From Serratia symbiotica (Periphyllus acericola) (GTDB lineage: Bacteria; Pseudomonadota; Gammaproteobacteria; Enterobacterales; Enterobacteriaceae), in the NCBI RefSeq assembly GCF_964019515.1, contig NZ_OZ026452.1, positions 806,001-870,000 of the forward strand: a DNA stretch of 64,000 nucleotides. Direction: 5' to 3'. The notes under the pieces were generated by a model. It saw only the letters and a list, made by a program, of their open reading frames with translations, was not told the DNA's origin and did no database searches. Made by a program: the position numbers and the translations under genes. Shown here one piece after another: positions 48,657 to 59,329 of the stretch (position 1 is its first letter; every line of letters begins with the position of its first letter).

Positions 48657-50279
48657 TTACCAATTTTTGTGGCCAAAACCCGATGTGATGGGATAGCGGC
48701 GGTCTTTGCCGAAGTTACGGGCAGTGATACGCGGCCCAACAGCAGCCTGACGCCGCTTGTACTCATTGATGTCCACCAGGCGGATCACTTTACGCACGAT
48801 AGCCTCATCGAACCCTTCTGCCACCAGATCGGCGACCGATTTGTCGCCCTCGACATAGCCCTCAAGGATCGCGTCCATAATATCGTAAGGCGGCAGGCTG
48901 TCCTGATCGCGTTGATCCGGTGCCAACTCGGCGGAAGGCGGACGCTCAATTACCCGTTGCGGGATCACGTAAGAAACGCCGTTACGGTATTCTGACAGCT
49001 TGAACACCAGCGTTTTCGGCACGTCTTTCAGCACATCAAAGCCACCAGCCATATCGCCATACAGCGTGGCGTAGCCCACTGCCATCTCACTTTTGTTACC
49101 GGTGGTCAGCACGATGATGCGGCGCTTATTGGATAGTGCCATCAGTATCACACCACGACAGCGCGCCTGGAGATTTTCTTCGGTGGTTTCGCGTTCGGTA
49201 CCAGTAAACATCGGCGATAACTGCCCGATAAAGGCATCGAACATCGGTTCGATGGAGACAATGTCAAATTCCACGCCAAGAATTTCGGCTTCCTCTTTGG
49301 CATCGGCGATGCTGATATCTGCCGTGTAGCGGAACGGCATCATCAGCGCCTGCACGCTATCTTTGCCCAACGCATCGACGGCGATCGCCAGCGTCAGTGC
49401 TGAGTCAATACCGCCTGACAGCCCCAGTACCACGCCATTGAAACCGTTTTTGGTCACATAATCGCGTACCGCCAGCACCAGTGCTGCATACACCTGAGCC
49501 AATTGAGGCAACTGGGTAGCCAGTGCGCTCATCGGCACCACATCTAACTGGTTGAATTCAAGCTGAGCCACCTGCTCTGTAAAAGCGGCCAAGCGGTGGG
49601 TCATGTTGCCAACGGCGTCAAATACCTTGGAGCAGCCGTCAAAAATCAGTTCATCCTGCCCGCCGATCTGGTTCAGGTAGACCAGTGGAAGATGAGTGCG
49701 CTGGCAGTGACCAACCATCAGCATATGGCGGATGTAAGGCTTCTCGTAATGGTACGGTGAGGCGTTGATCGATAGGATCATTTCAGCACCGGCAGCCTTG
49801 GCAGCGTCAATCGGCTCCGGGAACCACAGATCTTCGCAGATTAGCAAGCCCAGACGGTAGCCCTTCAGCTCCACCACGCATGTTTCGCTACCGGCATGGA
49901 AATAGCGCTTCTCGTCGAATACGCCATAGTTCGGCAATTGTTGCTTGAAGTAACGGTTCAGCAAACGCCCCTCGGCAAATAGCGACAACGCATTGTATAG
50001 CTTGTCGCCTTCACGCCACGGGTGGCCGACCAGGATCGCTACATCACTCGCAGCCTGCTGCAAACGCTGCAACTGCGCGGCACAGCGCTGATAGAAATCG
50101 TTGCGATATAGCAGATCTTCCGGTGGATAACCACACAGCGCCAGTTCGGTGAACATGATCAGATCAGCGCCCGCCTCCTGCTGCTCTTGCGCGATTTGCA
50201 ACATACGTTCGGTGTTGCCTTCAATATCGCCGACCAGCAGGTTAAGCTGGGCCAATGCGATGGAAAGTGATCTGCTCAT
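48657..50279 (-). CDS. nadE: Glutamine-dependent NAD+ synthetase
   Basis: Amidates deamido-NAD to NAD with ATP, using ammonia channelled from glutamine. The 540 residues combine an N-terminal nitrilase domain with catalytic Glu (MFTELALCGYPPEDLL), Lys (RYFKQQLPNYGVF) and Cys (LLICEDLWFP), and a C-terminal synthetase with the PP-loop GLSGGIDSALT. This two-domain form differs from the short ammonia-dependent NadE of E. coli. Intact. A 585-bp internal segment (49146-49730) is duplicated at 53763-54347 with two differences. Confidence 0.95.
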   Translation of the reverse strand: MSRSLSIALAQLNLLVGDIEGNTERMLQIAQEQQEAGADLIMFTELALCGYPPEDLLYRNDFYQRCAAQLQRLQQAASDVAILVGHPWREGDKLYNALSLFAEGRLLNRYFKQQLPNYGVFDEKRYFHAGSETCVVELKGYRLGLLICEDLWFPEPIDAAKAAGAEMILSINASPYHYEKPYIRHMLMVGHCQRTHLPLVYLNQIGGQDELIFDGCSKVFDAVGNMTHRLAAFTEQVAQLEFNQLDVVPMSALATQLPQLAQVYAALVLAVRDYVTKNGFNGVVLGLSGGIDSALTLAIAVDALGKDSVQALMMPFRYTADISIADAKEEAEILGVEFDIVSIEPMFDAFIGQLSPMFTGTERETTEENLQARCRGVILMALSNKRRIIVLTTGNKSEMAVGYATLYGDMAGGFDVLKDVPKTLVFKLSEYRNGVSYVIPQRVIERPPSAELAPDQRDQDSLPPYDIMDAILEGYVEGDKSVADLVAEGFDEAIVRKVIRLVDINEYKRRQAAVGPRITARNFGKDRRYPITSGFGHKNW

Positions 50280-50410
50280 TGTTTACCATCCCGCTTAATA
50301 TGTTACATAGGGTTCTATGGTGGATGTTGCCACGAAAAAGAGGACGGAGTGTAGATCATTCCGCCCGGTTTGTTGAGATGCCTGCATGGGAAGGCGCTCG
50401 CAAGAAAACA

Positions 50411-51680
50411 TCATTCTTTAAAATCGTTAGCGTCCAGGTCATGACGCGACAGCAATTTATAGAACTCCGTGCGATTACGGCCTGCTATGCGCGCGGCTTG
50501 GGTCACGTTACTTTTTGTGATTTGTAGCAGCTTGCGCAGATAGTGCAATTCAAACTGATTGCGCGCCTCGACGAGGTGCCGAGGTCAACGCTACGCAACG
50601 CTAAATGACGTTCACCAATTGGCGCACATTGCCCGGCCAACTGGCTGTGATCAGCCGTTTCATGGCACCAGAAGAGAAACTACGCACCAACGGTTTGTGG
50701 CGAAGGGAGGACATGCGTAGCAAATGGTTAGCCAACAGTGGGCTATCTTCGGTGCGTTCATTCAGTGCCGGGATCTTTATGTTGACTACGTTCAGACTGT
50801 AGTAAAGGTCTTCACGGAATTCATTTTTCGCCTTCGGCAGATTGCGATGGGTGGCGGAGATAATACGCACGTCGATGTCCAGATCGCGGTTGCGGCGCAG
50901 TGGGCCTACTTTGCGTTCTTTTAGTACGCGCAGTAACTTGACCTGTAACGATAACGGCATATCACCGATTTCATCAAGGAACAGCGTGTCACCTGTCGCC
51001 GCCTGGAATAGTCCTTCTCGGTTGCTGACTGCACCGGTAAAAGCCCCCTTGAAATGACCAAATAATTCCGACTCCAACAGTTGTTCCGGCAAGGCAGCGC
51101 AGTTAATAGCGATAAAGGCTTTCTTGGCGCGTGAGCTAGCACCGTCGATAGCCTGGGCTAGCACTTCTTTGCCAGTGCCACTCTGGCCGTTGATCAATAC
51201 GCTGACGTTGGACAGCGCCACCATTTTCGCCTGATCCAGCAGGCGCAGAATCAGCGGTCTGCGAGTGACGATGTCTTCACACCAACTGTAATCGCTAACC
51301 GGTGCCGACTGAGACAGCGCTTCATCGATGGCCTGGTACAACGCATCCAGATCCACCGGTTTGGTCAGGAAGCTGAATCCCCCAGGTTGGGTAGCAGCCA
51401 CCGCATCCGGGATCGAACCGTGGGCGATAAGAATGATCACCGGCATGCCCGGCTGATGTTTCTGGATCTCAGCAAACAGAGCCATGCCGTCCATCTCGTC
51501 CATCCGTGGATCGCTTATCACCAAATCAATCTGTTCACGCGATAGCAACCGCAACGCTTCTTGGCAGCTTTCCGCTGTGGTGACGTGAAAACCTTCGCTG
51601 ATCTAGCGCATGCCCAGCAGTTTGAACAGGCTGGGATCGTCGTCAACCAATAGCAGATTGGCCGATTTGCATGCTGTCAT
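50411..51680 (-). pseudogene. glrR: Response regulator GlrR (QseF), inactivated
   Basis: Sigma-54 activator paired with GlrK. The receiver domain starts MTACKSANLLLVDDDPSLF and has TAG at 51603-51605 after LLGMR. The phospho-acceptor region VISDPRMDEMDG remains. The AAA+ domain is largely open (Walker A NGQSGTGKEV, GAFTGAVSNREG sigma-54 contact) up to NVRQLVNVI, then a stop and a deletion of about 30 codons. The Fis-type DNA-binding end resumes (ARIAGRNRTEFYKLLSRH to DFKE). Confidence 0.92.
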
Positions 51681-52465
51681 TGCGCGTGAGATCCGTTGTT
51701 GGCAGGGGGCGGGACGGCGGTATCTTCTGGTGCCACTGGCAGTGCGAAGCTATTTTCCGGCGAGCTTTTTGGATCAGCGCCCCTCACGGGAGCGCTGTTG
51801 TTAACTGTGGCATCGGCCTTTAGTTGTACGGTGCTGCTCTCTGGGATTTCTCCCTGTAGCTGTTTGCACGTCGAAAGCTTGCGTTCGATATCACAGCTTG
51901 CGTGACGTGTCTTGCAGCTCAGCTTGCAGGCGAGCCAATGCCTGATGCAGCGTGTCGATCCGACTATCGGCGCTTTCTTGCAAACGCTGATAATGCGCCT
52001 TTTCGTCAAGCAGGGTAATTTGCAACACCTGCTGCTGACGCCACAGTTGCAGCAAGGGTTGTAGCGAGTTTCGTAACGCCAACTGGGCGCTGTTCAAGCG
52101 ATCGATCATCTTGCGGCGTTCACTCGTGGTCGGCTCGGCGCTGCCCAACAGAATTCTTTGCTTAAAAATGCCGAACCCGCTGTCGTCCGGCAGGTTTTTC
52201 GCTAGCGCTCGCGCCTGAGTTGGTTCCTATAGCCCGCAGCCAGTACAGCGAGTTATCCAGCGCCTCTTCTTCGTTCAACTGCCACAGGGTATCGCAAAGC
52301 CGCCAGGCGGTAATCCACCACTTTGATGCGAGGGATCGCTTCTTGTTGCTGCTGGCTCAGGTCATTGCTGGTAGCATTTTGCACGCAGCCTGTCAGGAGC
52401 AGCGGCATAACAAAAGCGGCGCTTAAAAAAGACATGGGGCGCTTGCCGAGTAGCGCTCTCCGCAT
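51677..52465 (-). pseudogene. glrG: Outer-membrane lipoprotein GlrG (QseG), inactivated
   Basis: The N-terminus MRRALLGKRPMSFLSAAFVM ends in a lipobox (LLLTGC). Frameshifts follow after IKVVDYRLAALRY. The middle (SERRKMIDRLNSAQ, VLQITLLDEKAHYQRLQESA) fits the coiled-coil part of GlrG, then stops and shifts break the tail (PENSFALPVAPEDTAVP, ending SHAQ). It lies between glrK and glrR as in E. coli. Confidence 0.88.
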
Positions 52466-52521
52466 GGCATGCAGCGAAGGTTCGGTCTGTGGTAGACGAA
52501 GACATTTATACCCTGTGTATA

Positions 52522-54380
52522 TTACTCATTCTCGGCAGTTATTAATAGCAATTCGATGCGGAAGCAGACGTCTGCATCGGCAACCAAAGTCACCGTGCAT
52601 ACGGCGAATACATTCTTTAGCGATGCTCAGCCCCAGACCACTTCCTTTAACCGCCCCTTTTCGTTGGTGGCTACCCTGAAAAAAGGCTTAAAAATCATGT
52701 TTCGTTCGGCTTCCAGGATCGCTATGCCGGTATTGGCGATATCAATCTGCACCGGTTGCACAACCTGACGGCTACGGAACCAAATATTACCGGATCCCTC
52801 GCCGTAGTACACCGCATTGGAGTAGAGATTATCCAGCACACGCATTAATAGCCTAGGCTCTGCCCAACAAATCTCCGCTTCCAGTGCGATCTCAGTGCCG
52901 ATCATTTTTGCCCGTTCTGGCAAGCTGTACGCGGCGACCACCATTTCAATAATCTCGCGTAACTGAACGTTCTGATGTTCAGACGGGCCATCGGCCAGCT
53001 TGCGGTTGTAATCCAACAGTTGCTCAATCAGTTTTTTCAGGTGTCGGCTACTGTGATCAAGAATAGCCACAACGTCTTTTTGATCACCAGTGAGCGGCCC
53101 CGCCACCTCATCAGCCAGCAATTAGGTGCCTTCACGCATACTCGCCAGCGGCGTCTTAAGTTCGTGCGAAATATGACGTAAAAACTCATGGCGCTGCGAC
53201 TCCAGCCATGCCTGGCGTTCGCTCAACCAGATAATGCGCTGCGCCAACGAACGCAGCTCGCGCGGCCATTTGAACACTGCGCTGCTACCGGGCGTGCGCG
53301 CCCCGCCCCAAAGTGGTTAATCATCCGTTCCACGGCTTTCACTGGGCCAATAATCATGCGAGTAAATAGCACCACCAGCAGCACGCTGACCAGAAACAAT
53401 AGTAGCGCCTGCAAACCGTTCTGGCATGTGATCGCCGCTAGCTGGGTAAGCAGATCGCGCAACCTCTGATAATAACGTTCATTTAGCAGAATAGGGGCGT
53501 GGGCATTCAACATCTGGGACTATTGCTTGCGCTGATTTTGGTACAGTCGCGCCAAGGTAGGATCGACCAGCACATAATATTGGCGATAACTGTGCTCCAT
53601 CTCCAGCGCCACACTGACCATCGCCTCGCTGCGGCGCGCATCCGCTAAGGTAGTGTGGTTGATGTCTGCCGCCTGCGCACTAAGCTGATACAAACTCTGG
53701 TATGCCTAATAAGCCAATAGCCACAGTGGCAACAGCACCAGCAAAAATGCCATCAGCACCAATATCACACCACGACAGCGCGCCTGGAGATTTTCTTCGG
53801 TGGTTTCGCGTTCGGTACCAGCAAACATCGGCGATAACTGCCCGATAAAGGCATCGAACATCGGTTCGATGGAGACAATGTCAAATTCCACGCCAAGAAT
53901 TTCGGCTTCCTCTTTGGCATCGGCGATGCTGATATCTGCCGTGTAGCGGAACGGCATCATCAGCGCCTGCACGCTATCTTTGCCCAACGCATCGACGGCG
54001 ATCACCAGCGTCAGTGCTGAGTCAATACCGCCTGACAGCCCCAGTACCACGCCATTGAAACCGTTTTTGGTCACATAATCGCGTACCGCCAGCACCAGTG
54101 CTGCATACACCTGAGCCAATTGAGGCAACTGGGTAGCCAGTGCGCTCATCGGCACCACATCTAACTGGTTGAATTCAAGCTGAGCCACCTGCTCTGTAAA
54201 AGCGGCCAAGCGGTGGGTCATGTTGCCAACGGCGTCAAATACCTTGGAGCAGCCGTCAAAAATCAGTTCATCCTGCCCGCCGATCTGGTTCAGGTAGACC
54301 AGTGGAAGATGAGTGCGCTGGCAGTGACCAACCATCAGCATATGGCGCATTGCGCGAGGAAATAAACGCCATTTTTTCAA
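52522..54380 (-). pseudogene. glrK: Sensor kinase GlrK (QseE), inactivated and carrying a nadE insert
   Basis: The first 12 codons (TTG start, LKKWRLFPRAMR) are followed by 195 codons of nadE (53763-54347), then GlrK resumes (LVLMAFLLVLLPLWLLAY). Stops follow near 53708, 53520 and 53123. HAMP-region FTRMIIGPVKAVERMINH, the H-box neighbourhood (RHFLRHISHELKTPLASM region) and N-box (NLYSNAVYYGEG) are recognisable. A frameshift near the end changes the C-terminus. The insert keeps frame because 585 is a multiple of three. Confidence 0.92.
53763..54347 (-). repeat. Duplicated internal segment of nadE
   Basis: 585 bp that match 49146-49730 with no gaps and two substitutions (Thr to Ala in MFTGTERE, Ala to Val in LTLAIAVD). 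Same orientation as the source, 4.6 kb away. It lacks the nitrilase catalytic residues and the 3' part of the synthetase domain, so it encodes nothing useful. The near identity shows a recent copy or gene conversion. Confidence 0.97.
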
Positions 54381-54457
54381 CGGGATCTTCTCATCTTATC
54401 AAACCTGTTCCGATGCTAACTGACTCGCCGATAAGAAAAAAGCCCAACGACGGATAA

Positions 54458-54908
54458 TCACGCATACCCGTAAGCTGCCAGCAGCTTGATGCTGTCGCCA
54501 AAAGGAGAAGCGCGGCGTTCGCGAGCCGTCAGGCGGTATGCGGGCCTTGAGACTGGGTCAAGGGCATAGACATGAATAAATACAAGGTGGGCCCAGAGTT
54601 TGGGAATTGAAGCTGGGGCAAAGCATGCAAGAACGTGGATGCCAAGTGACCTCGTTCTTGGGTGAAGTCGCCTAAGGCTGTCATCACCCCGTTAGAGATA
54701 GGCGATGCCTCACTCCACGTGTCGCCCAATGCTTGATAAAGTCACTTGCGTGAGCTGTTATCGGTTTGGTTGGACGATAGGCACCCTTTCTTTCTTTGGC
54801 ATCATTTGGAGGCTTATGAGGGTTTAAATAAGCAACCATCATAAAAACGTGAATGAGCAACAGGAATGATAATGCATGTAGCGTGCCAACTTTAAAAAAA
54901 TAAATCAA
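54458..54908 (-). pseudogene. Unidentified protein, frameshifted
   Basis: Three overlapping minus-strand frames make one protein-like reading: MIYFFKVGTLHALSFLLLIH (hydrophobic start), VAYLNPHKPPNDAKERKGAY, then GDTWSEASPISNGVMTALGD, LPQLQFPNSGPTLYLFMSMP and finally YRLTARERRASPFGDSIKLL ending AAYGYA. I do not recognise it. Base composition is less GC-rich than its neighbours. It lies where E. coli has glmY, between glrK and purL; I could not find glmY. Possibly acquired DNA. Confidence 0.4.
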
Positions 54909-55104
54909 TATATTGATTTTAAAACATTTAATTATTTAATGGATTAATCAGGCTGAACTGCATGGCATTGGAAAAAATGGCCAGCTTGTCGTCAGATCTA
55001 GACATCCTAAACAAACATCACAAAATAATTTAAAATCAAATAGTTAAATTTCTCCTTTTAGAGACAAAAAAACAGTCTTTGTCGCAGAATGCACACAGTA
55101 AAAG
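54909..55104. other. AT-rich gap before the purL terminator
   Basis: Very AT-rich (TATTGATTTTAAAACATTTAA), contrasting with GC-richer neighbours. No gene seen. Confidence 0.4.
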
Positions 55105-55124
55105 GGGCGCAATCGCTTGCGCCC
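55105..55124 (-). terminator. purL terminator
   Basis: GGGCGCAA and TTGCGCCC pair around TCGC 28 bases after the purL stop; on the minus strand the hairpin is followed by CTTTTACTG. Confidence 0.75.
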
Positions 55125-55151
55125 TCTGATACCACTGCGATATCTAGCCGC

Positions 55152-58100
55152 TTAACCCAACTGTTTACGGGCGTTGCGGAACATGCGCATCCACGGGCTA
55201 TCTTCACCCCACTCTTCCGGGTGCCAGGAGTTGCTGACGGTGCGGAAGACGCGCTCTGGATGCGGCATCATCACCGTCGCCCGTCCGCTGGCACTGGTGA
55301 CGGCGGCAATACCGTTTGACGAACCATTCGGGTTTGCTGGATAATCTTCCGTTACTTGGCCGACATTATTGACGAAGCGCAGTGCCACCAAACCATCGCT
55401 TTCCAGCGCGGACAGGTGCGCCGTATCGCGTACTTCGACACGACCTTCGCCGTGGGAAACGGCGATCGGCATGCGTGAACCTGCCATGCCCTGCATGAAC
55501 AGCGATGGACTGTCTGCCACTTCCACCAGGCTGAAACGGGCTTCAAAACGATCTGACAAATTACGCACAAAGCGCGGCCAGTGTTCAGCACCGGGGATCA
55601 ATTCACACAAGTTAGACATCATCTGGCAGCCGTTGCACACCCCCAATGCCAAGGTGTGCGGACGATGGAAGAATGACTCGAACTCATCGCGTACCCGATA
55701 ATTGAACAGGATCGATTTCGCCCAGCCTTCCCCAGCCCCCAACACATCACCGTAAGAGAAGCCACCGCAGGCCACCAGCGTGTGGAAGTCCTGCAAATTA
55801 CGCTGCCCTTCCAATAGATCGCTCATGTGTACATCCAGCGCATCAAAACTAGCGCGATGGAATGCCGCCGCCATCTCAACGTGGGAGTTCACCCCCTGCT
55901 CACGCAGCACCGCCACTTTCGGACGAGCGCCCGTCGCGATGTATGGCGCGGCGATGTCTTCCTGTGGTGGGAAGGTAAGCTTCACGTTTAGGCCAGGATC
56001 TTGCTCATCCTGCTTGGCATGGTGTTCCTGATCGGCACACGCCGTGTTATCACGCAGGCGCTGCATCTGCCAAGTGGTCTCCGCCCACCAAGTGCGCAAC
56101 CTATTGCGGCTCTCACTGTACAGCGCCTTGCCATTCTGGCTAATCACTAAGCGATCGCCCGTCTGCACACTACCGATGTGATGTATGTTGTCGCTAAGGC
56201 CATGCTGGGCGAACACCTGCTTCACCGCCTCAGGATGGGCGGCAGTCACCTGGATCACCGCGCCTAGCTCTTCATTGAACAGCACTGCCAGAGCATCGTC
56301 ACCCAGGCCGTCGATAGTGATGGTAACGCCACAGTGGCCAGCAAACGCCATCTCCACCAGCGTGACCAGCAGGCCACCGTCTGAACGGTCGTGGTAAGCT
56401 AGCAGGGCGCGATCGGCCACCAGTTGCTGCATGGCGTTGAAAAAGCCCGCTAATTGCGCCACGTTACGCACATCGGCGGGCTTGTCACCCAGTTGACGGT
56501 AGACCTGCGCCAATGCGGTTGCGCCCAGCGCGTTATGGCCGTTACCCAGATCGATCAGCAGCAACGTGGTGTCGCCTTTGTCGGTGCGTAACTGTGGCGT
56601 CACGGTGTGACGCACATCTTCCACACGGGCGAAAGCGGTGATCACCAGCGACAGCGGAGAGGTCATTTCGTGTTGTTCGTTGCCTTCCTGCCAGCGGGTT
56701 TTCATCGACATCGAGTCTTTACCAACCGGGATAGTGATGCCCAGCGCCGGGCAGAGTTCTTCGCCCACTGCCTTCACAGCCGCATACAGGCCAGCATCTT
56801 CGCCTGGGTGGCCAGCAGCGGCCATCCAGTTAGCGGAAAGCTTCACACGCTTTAGCGCACCGATTTCGGTGGCGGCTAAGTTGGTCAAGGCTTCCCCTAA
56901 CGCTATGCGGCCGGAAGCGGCGAAGTCCAGCAGAGCAACCGGCGCACGTTCGCCAATCGACATCACTTCGCCGTAATAGCTGTCCAAGCTGGCAGTGGTG
57001 ACCGCACAGTCGGCCACCGGGATCTGCCATGGGCCGATCATCTGATCGCGTGCTACCATACCAGTCACGGTGCGATCGCCAATGGTGATCAGGAAAGTTT
57101 TTTCCGCCACCGTCGGCAAATGCAGCACGCGTTTTACCGCGTCGGCCAGGGTGATGTTCTCACGTTGCAGTGCCTGGCCGTTGGCCTGTTGACTGGTGAC
57201 ATCGCGCGTCATTTTCGGCGTTTTGCCCAGTAGCACGTTCAACGGCATATCGATTGGCTGGTTGTCGAAGTGACGATCGTTTAACGTCAGATGCTGCTCT
57301 TCAGTGGCTTCACCGATCACCGCATAAGGCGCACGCTCGCGGCGGCAAATGGCAGCAAACTGTGCCATCTGTGCTGGCGCAATCGCCAGCACGTAACGCT
57401 CCTGCGATTCATTACACCATACTTCCAGCGGGCTCATGCCCGTTTCGTCGTTGAGGATGTCGCGCAGTTCGAAACGCCCGCCACGTCCACCATAGCTCAC
57501 CAGTTCTGGCATCGCGTTGGACAGGCCGCCCGCGCCAACATCGTGAATAAATAGGATCGGGTTTTGCTCGCCCATTTGCCAGCAGCGGTCGATAACCTCC
57601 TGACAGCGGCGCTCCATTTCTGGGTTATCACGCTGCACCGAGGCAAAGTCTAGATCGGCATCAGACTGGCCGGAATCCATAGAGGAAGCGGCACCGCCGC
57701 CCAAGCCAATATTCATCGCCGCCCCCCCCAGCACGACCAACTTGGCCCCGACGGTGATTTCTCCTTTCTGCACATGGCCAGCACGGATGTTGCCGATGCC
57801 ACCCGCCAACATAATAGGCTTGTGATAGCCGCGCAGCTCGACACCGTTGTGGCTGTTGACCTGCTCTTCATAGGTGCGGAAGTAACCGACCAGTGCCGGA
57901 CGACCGAATTCGTTGTTGAACGCCGCACCACCCAAGGGGCCTTCGGTCATGATGTCCAGTGCTGTGACGATGCGTTCCGGCTTGCCAAAATCCTGCTCCC
58001 ATGGTTGTTCGAAACCGGGAATGCGCAGGTTAGATACCGAGAAACCCACCAGACCGGCTTTCGGCTTGGCACCACGGCCAGTGGCACCCTCATCGCGGAT

Positions 58101-59048
58101 CTCTCCGCCGGAGCCGGTAGCGGCACCCGGCCATGGGGAGATCGCCGTCGGGTGGTTGTGAGTCTCCACCTTCATCAGGATATGCGCCTGTTCCTGATGG
58201 TAATCGTACTGACCGTTTTCCGGCGTAGCAAAGAAATGGCCAACCTGAGAGCCTTCCATCACTGCGGCGTTGTCTTTATAAGCCGACAGCACGTAGTCCG
58301 GCGTCTGCTCGAAGGTGTTCTTGATCATGTTAAACAGCGACTTCGACTGCGGTTCACCATCAATGATCCAGTCAGCGTTGAAAATCTTGTGGCGGCAGTG
58401 CTCAGAATTGGCCTGCGCGAACATGTACAGTTCGATATCCGTTGGGTTGCGCCCCAGAGCGGTAAAGGCATTCAGCAGATAGTCGATTTCATCCTGTGCC
58501 AGCGCCAGACCCAGCCCGACATTAGCATGTTCCAGCGCGCTGCGCCCTTCGCCCACTACGTCTATCACCTGATAATGCGCCGGTTGATGGTGTGCGAATA
58601 ACTGTTCAGCCTGTTGCAGTTCGCTAAAAACGGTTTCCATCATGCGATCATGCAGCAAGGCGGCGAACTGCTGCCACTGGACCCCCGTCAGAGTGGGTGC
58701 CTTGACGTAGAATGCCAAGCCGCGCTCCAACCGGGATATCTGCTGCAAACCGCAGTTGTGGGCGATGTCGCTTGCTTTGGAGGACCAGGGTGAAAGGGTG
58801 CCCGGACGCGGTGTCACCAACAGCAGGTACCCTTCAGGGGCATGTTCGGCAAGAGCGAGAGAAGGACCATACTTAAGCAGACACTGAAGCTTGGCGTGTT
58901 CTTCGGCACTTAGCGGTGCGCTCACATCAGCGAAGTGGACGTATTCAGCGTAGATATCATTAACCGGGAGTTGAGCATCCTGGCAGCGGGATAGCAGTTT
59001 GGTAATGCGCAAAGCCGACAAGGCGGGCGAACCACGCAGTATTTCCAT
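55152..59048 (-). CDS. purL: Phosphoribosylformylglycinamidine synthase
   Basis: Fourth step of purine synthesis: FGAR plus glutamine and ATP to FGAM. ATG 59048 ([20 protein letters not shown]) is preferred over a TTG two codons earlier. The 1298 residues (E. coli 1295) include the linker and FGAM domain ([39 protein letters not shown]), the structural ADP site region, and a C-terminal glutaminase with Cys in [10 protein letters not shown] and the His/Glu pair in PHPERVF. No interruption, notable among so many broken neighbours. Confidence 0.97.
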   Translation of the reverse strand: MEILRGSPALSALRITKLLSRCQDAQLPVNDIYAEYVHFADVSAPLSAEEHAKLQCLLKYGPSLALAEHAPEGYLLLVTPRPGTLSPWSSKASDIAHNCGLQQISRLERGLAFYVKAPTLTGVQWQQFAALLHDRMMETVFSELQQAEQLFAHHQPAHYQVIDVVGEGRSALEHANVGLGLALAQDEIDYLLNAFTALGRNPTDIELYMFAQANSEHCRHKIFNADWIIDGEPQSKSLFNMIKNTFEQTPDYVLSAYKDNAAVMEGSQVGHFFATPENGQYDYHQEQAHILMKVETHNHPTAISPWPGAATGSGGEIRDEGATGRGAKPKAGLVGFSVSNLRIPGFEQPWEQDFGKPERIVTALDIMTEGPLGGAAFNNEFGRPALVGYFRTYEEQVNSHNGVELRGYHKPIMLAGGIGNIRAGHVQKGEITVGAKLVVLGGAAMNIGLGGGAASSMDSGQSDADLDFASVQRDNPEMERRCQEVIDRCWQMGEQNPILFIHDVGAGGLSNAMPELVSYGGRGGRFELRDILNDETGMSPLEVWCNESQERYVLAIAPAQMAQFAAICRRERAPYAVIGEATEEQHLTLNDRHFDNQPIDMPLNVLLGKTPKMTRDVTSQQANGQALQRENITLADAVKRVLHLPTVAEKTFLITIGDRTVTGMVARDQMIGPWQIPVADCAVTTASLDSYYGEVMSIGERAPVALLDFAASGRIALGEALTNLAATEIGALKRVKLSANWMAAAGHPGEDAGLYAAVKAVGEELCPALGITIPVGKDSMSMKTRWQEGNEQHEMTSPLSLVITAFARVEDVRHTVTPQLRTDKGDTTLLLIDLGNGHNALGATALAQVYRQLGDKPADVRNVAQLAGFFNAMQQLVADRALLAYHDRSDGGLLVTLVEMAFAGHCGVTITIDGLGDDALAVLFNEELGAVIQVTAAHPEAVKQVFAQHGLSDNIHHIGSVQTGDRLVISQNGKALYSESRNRLRTWWAETTWQMQRLRDNTACADQEHHAKQDEQDPGLNVKLTFPPQEDIAAPYIATGARPKVAVLREQGVNSHVEMAAAFHRASFDALDVHMSDLLEGQRNLQDFHTLVACGGFSYGDVLGAGEGWAKSILFNYRVRDEFESFFHRPHTLALGVCNGCQMMSNLCELIPGAEHWPRFVRNLSDRFEARFSLVEVADSPSLFMQGMAGSRMPIAVSHGEGRVEVRDTAHLSALESDGLVALRFVNNVGQVTEDYPANPNGSSNGIAAVTSASGRATVMMPHPERVFRTVSNSWHPEEWGEDSPWMRMFRNARKQLG

Positions 59049-59147
59049 AATCAAAATTCTCTCGTCTTTGAAGACACTGACTTCAGCACTTCATTGGGCG
59101 CAAATATAGGGAAAAACGCGCGTCATTATAGAGAATCCGCGCCTGCG

Positions 59148-59163
59148 AAGAAACCGTTTGCGT
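59148..59163. promoter_or_regulatory. PurR-like operator for purL
   Basis: ACGCAAACGGTTTCTT on the minus strand differs from the PurR consensus at about two positions. A TATAAT box for purL lies at 59125-59130 on the same strand, placing the operator over the -35 region, as expected for repression. Confidence 0.7.
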
Positions 59164-59329
59164 AGCGATGATTGATAAAAGCTATTTGCTCCATCGGATA
59201 GTCATAGCATGTCAATAAAGTTGCACATTAGCGTTTTGTTGCGCAAAATGCCTCGGCACTGGTGATTTAACCATAAGAAAAGGTGGGATTGTCATCATCA
59301 GTGTCCTTGTACCACTACTGGATAACTAT

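Noticed and set aside
53706..54380. A second, shorter NAD synthetase gene
   Set aside because: It is a gap-free internal copy of nadE fused to glrK, lacking the nitrilase active site and the 3' half of the synthetase domain.
57774..58601. 275-codon plus-strand ORF inside purL
   Set aside because: It lies wholly antisense to the intact, GC-rich purL frame, has no recognisable motif and no ribosome site.
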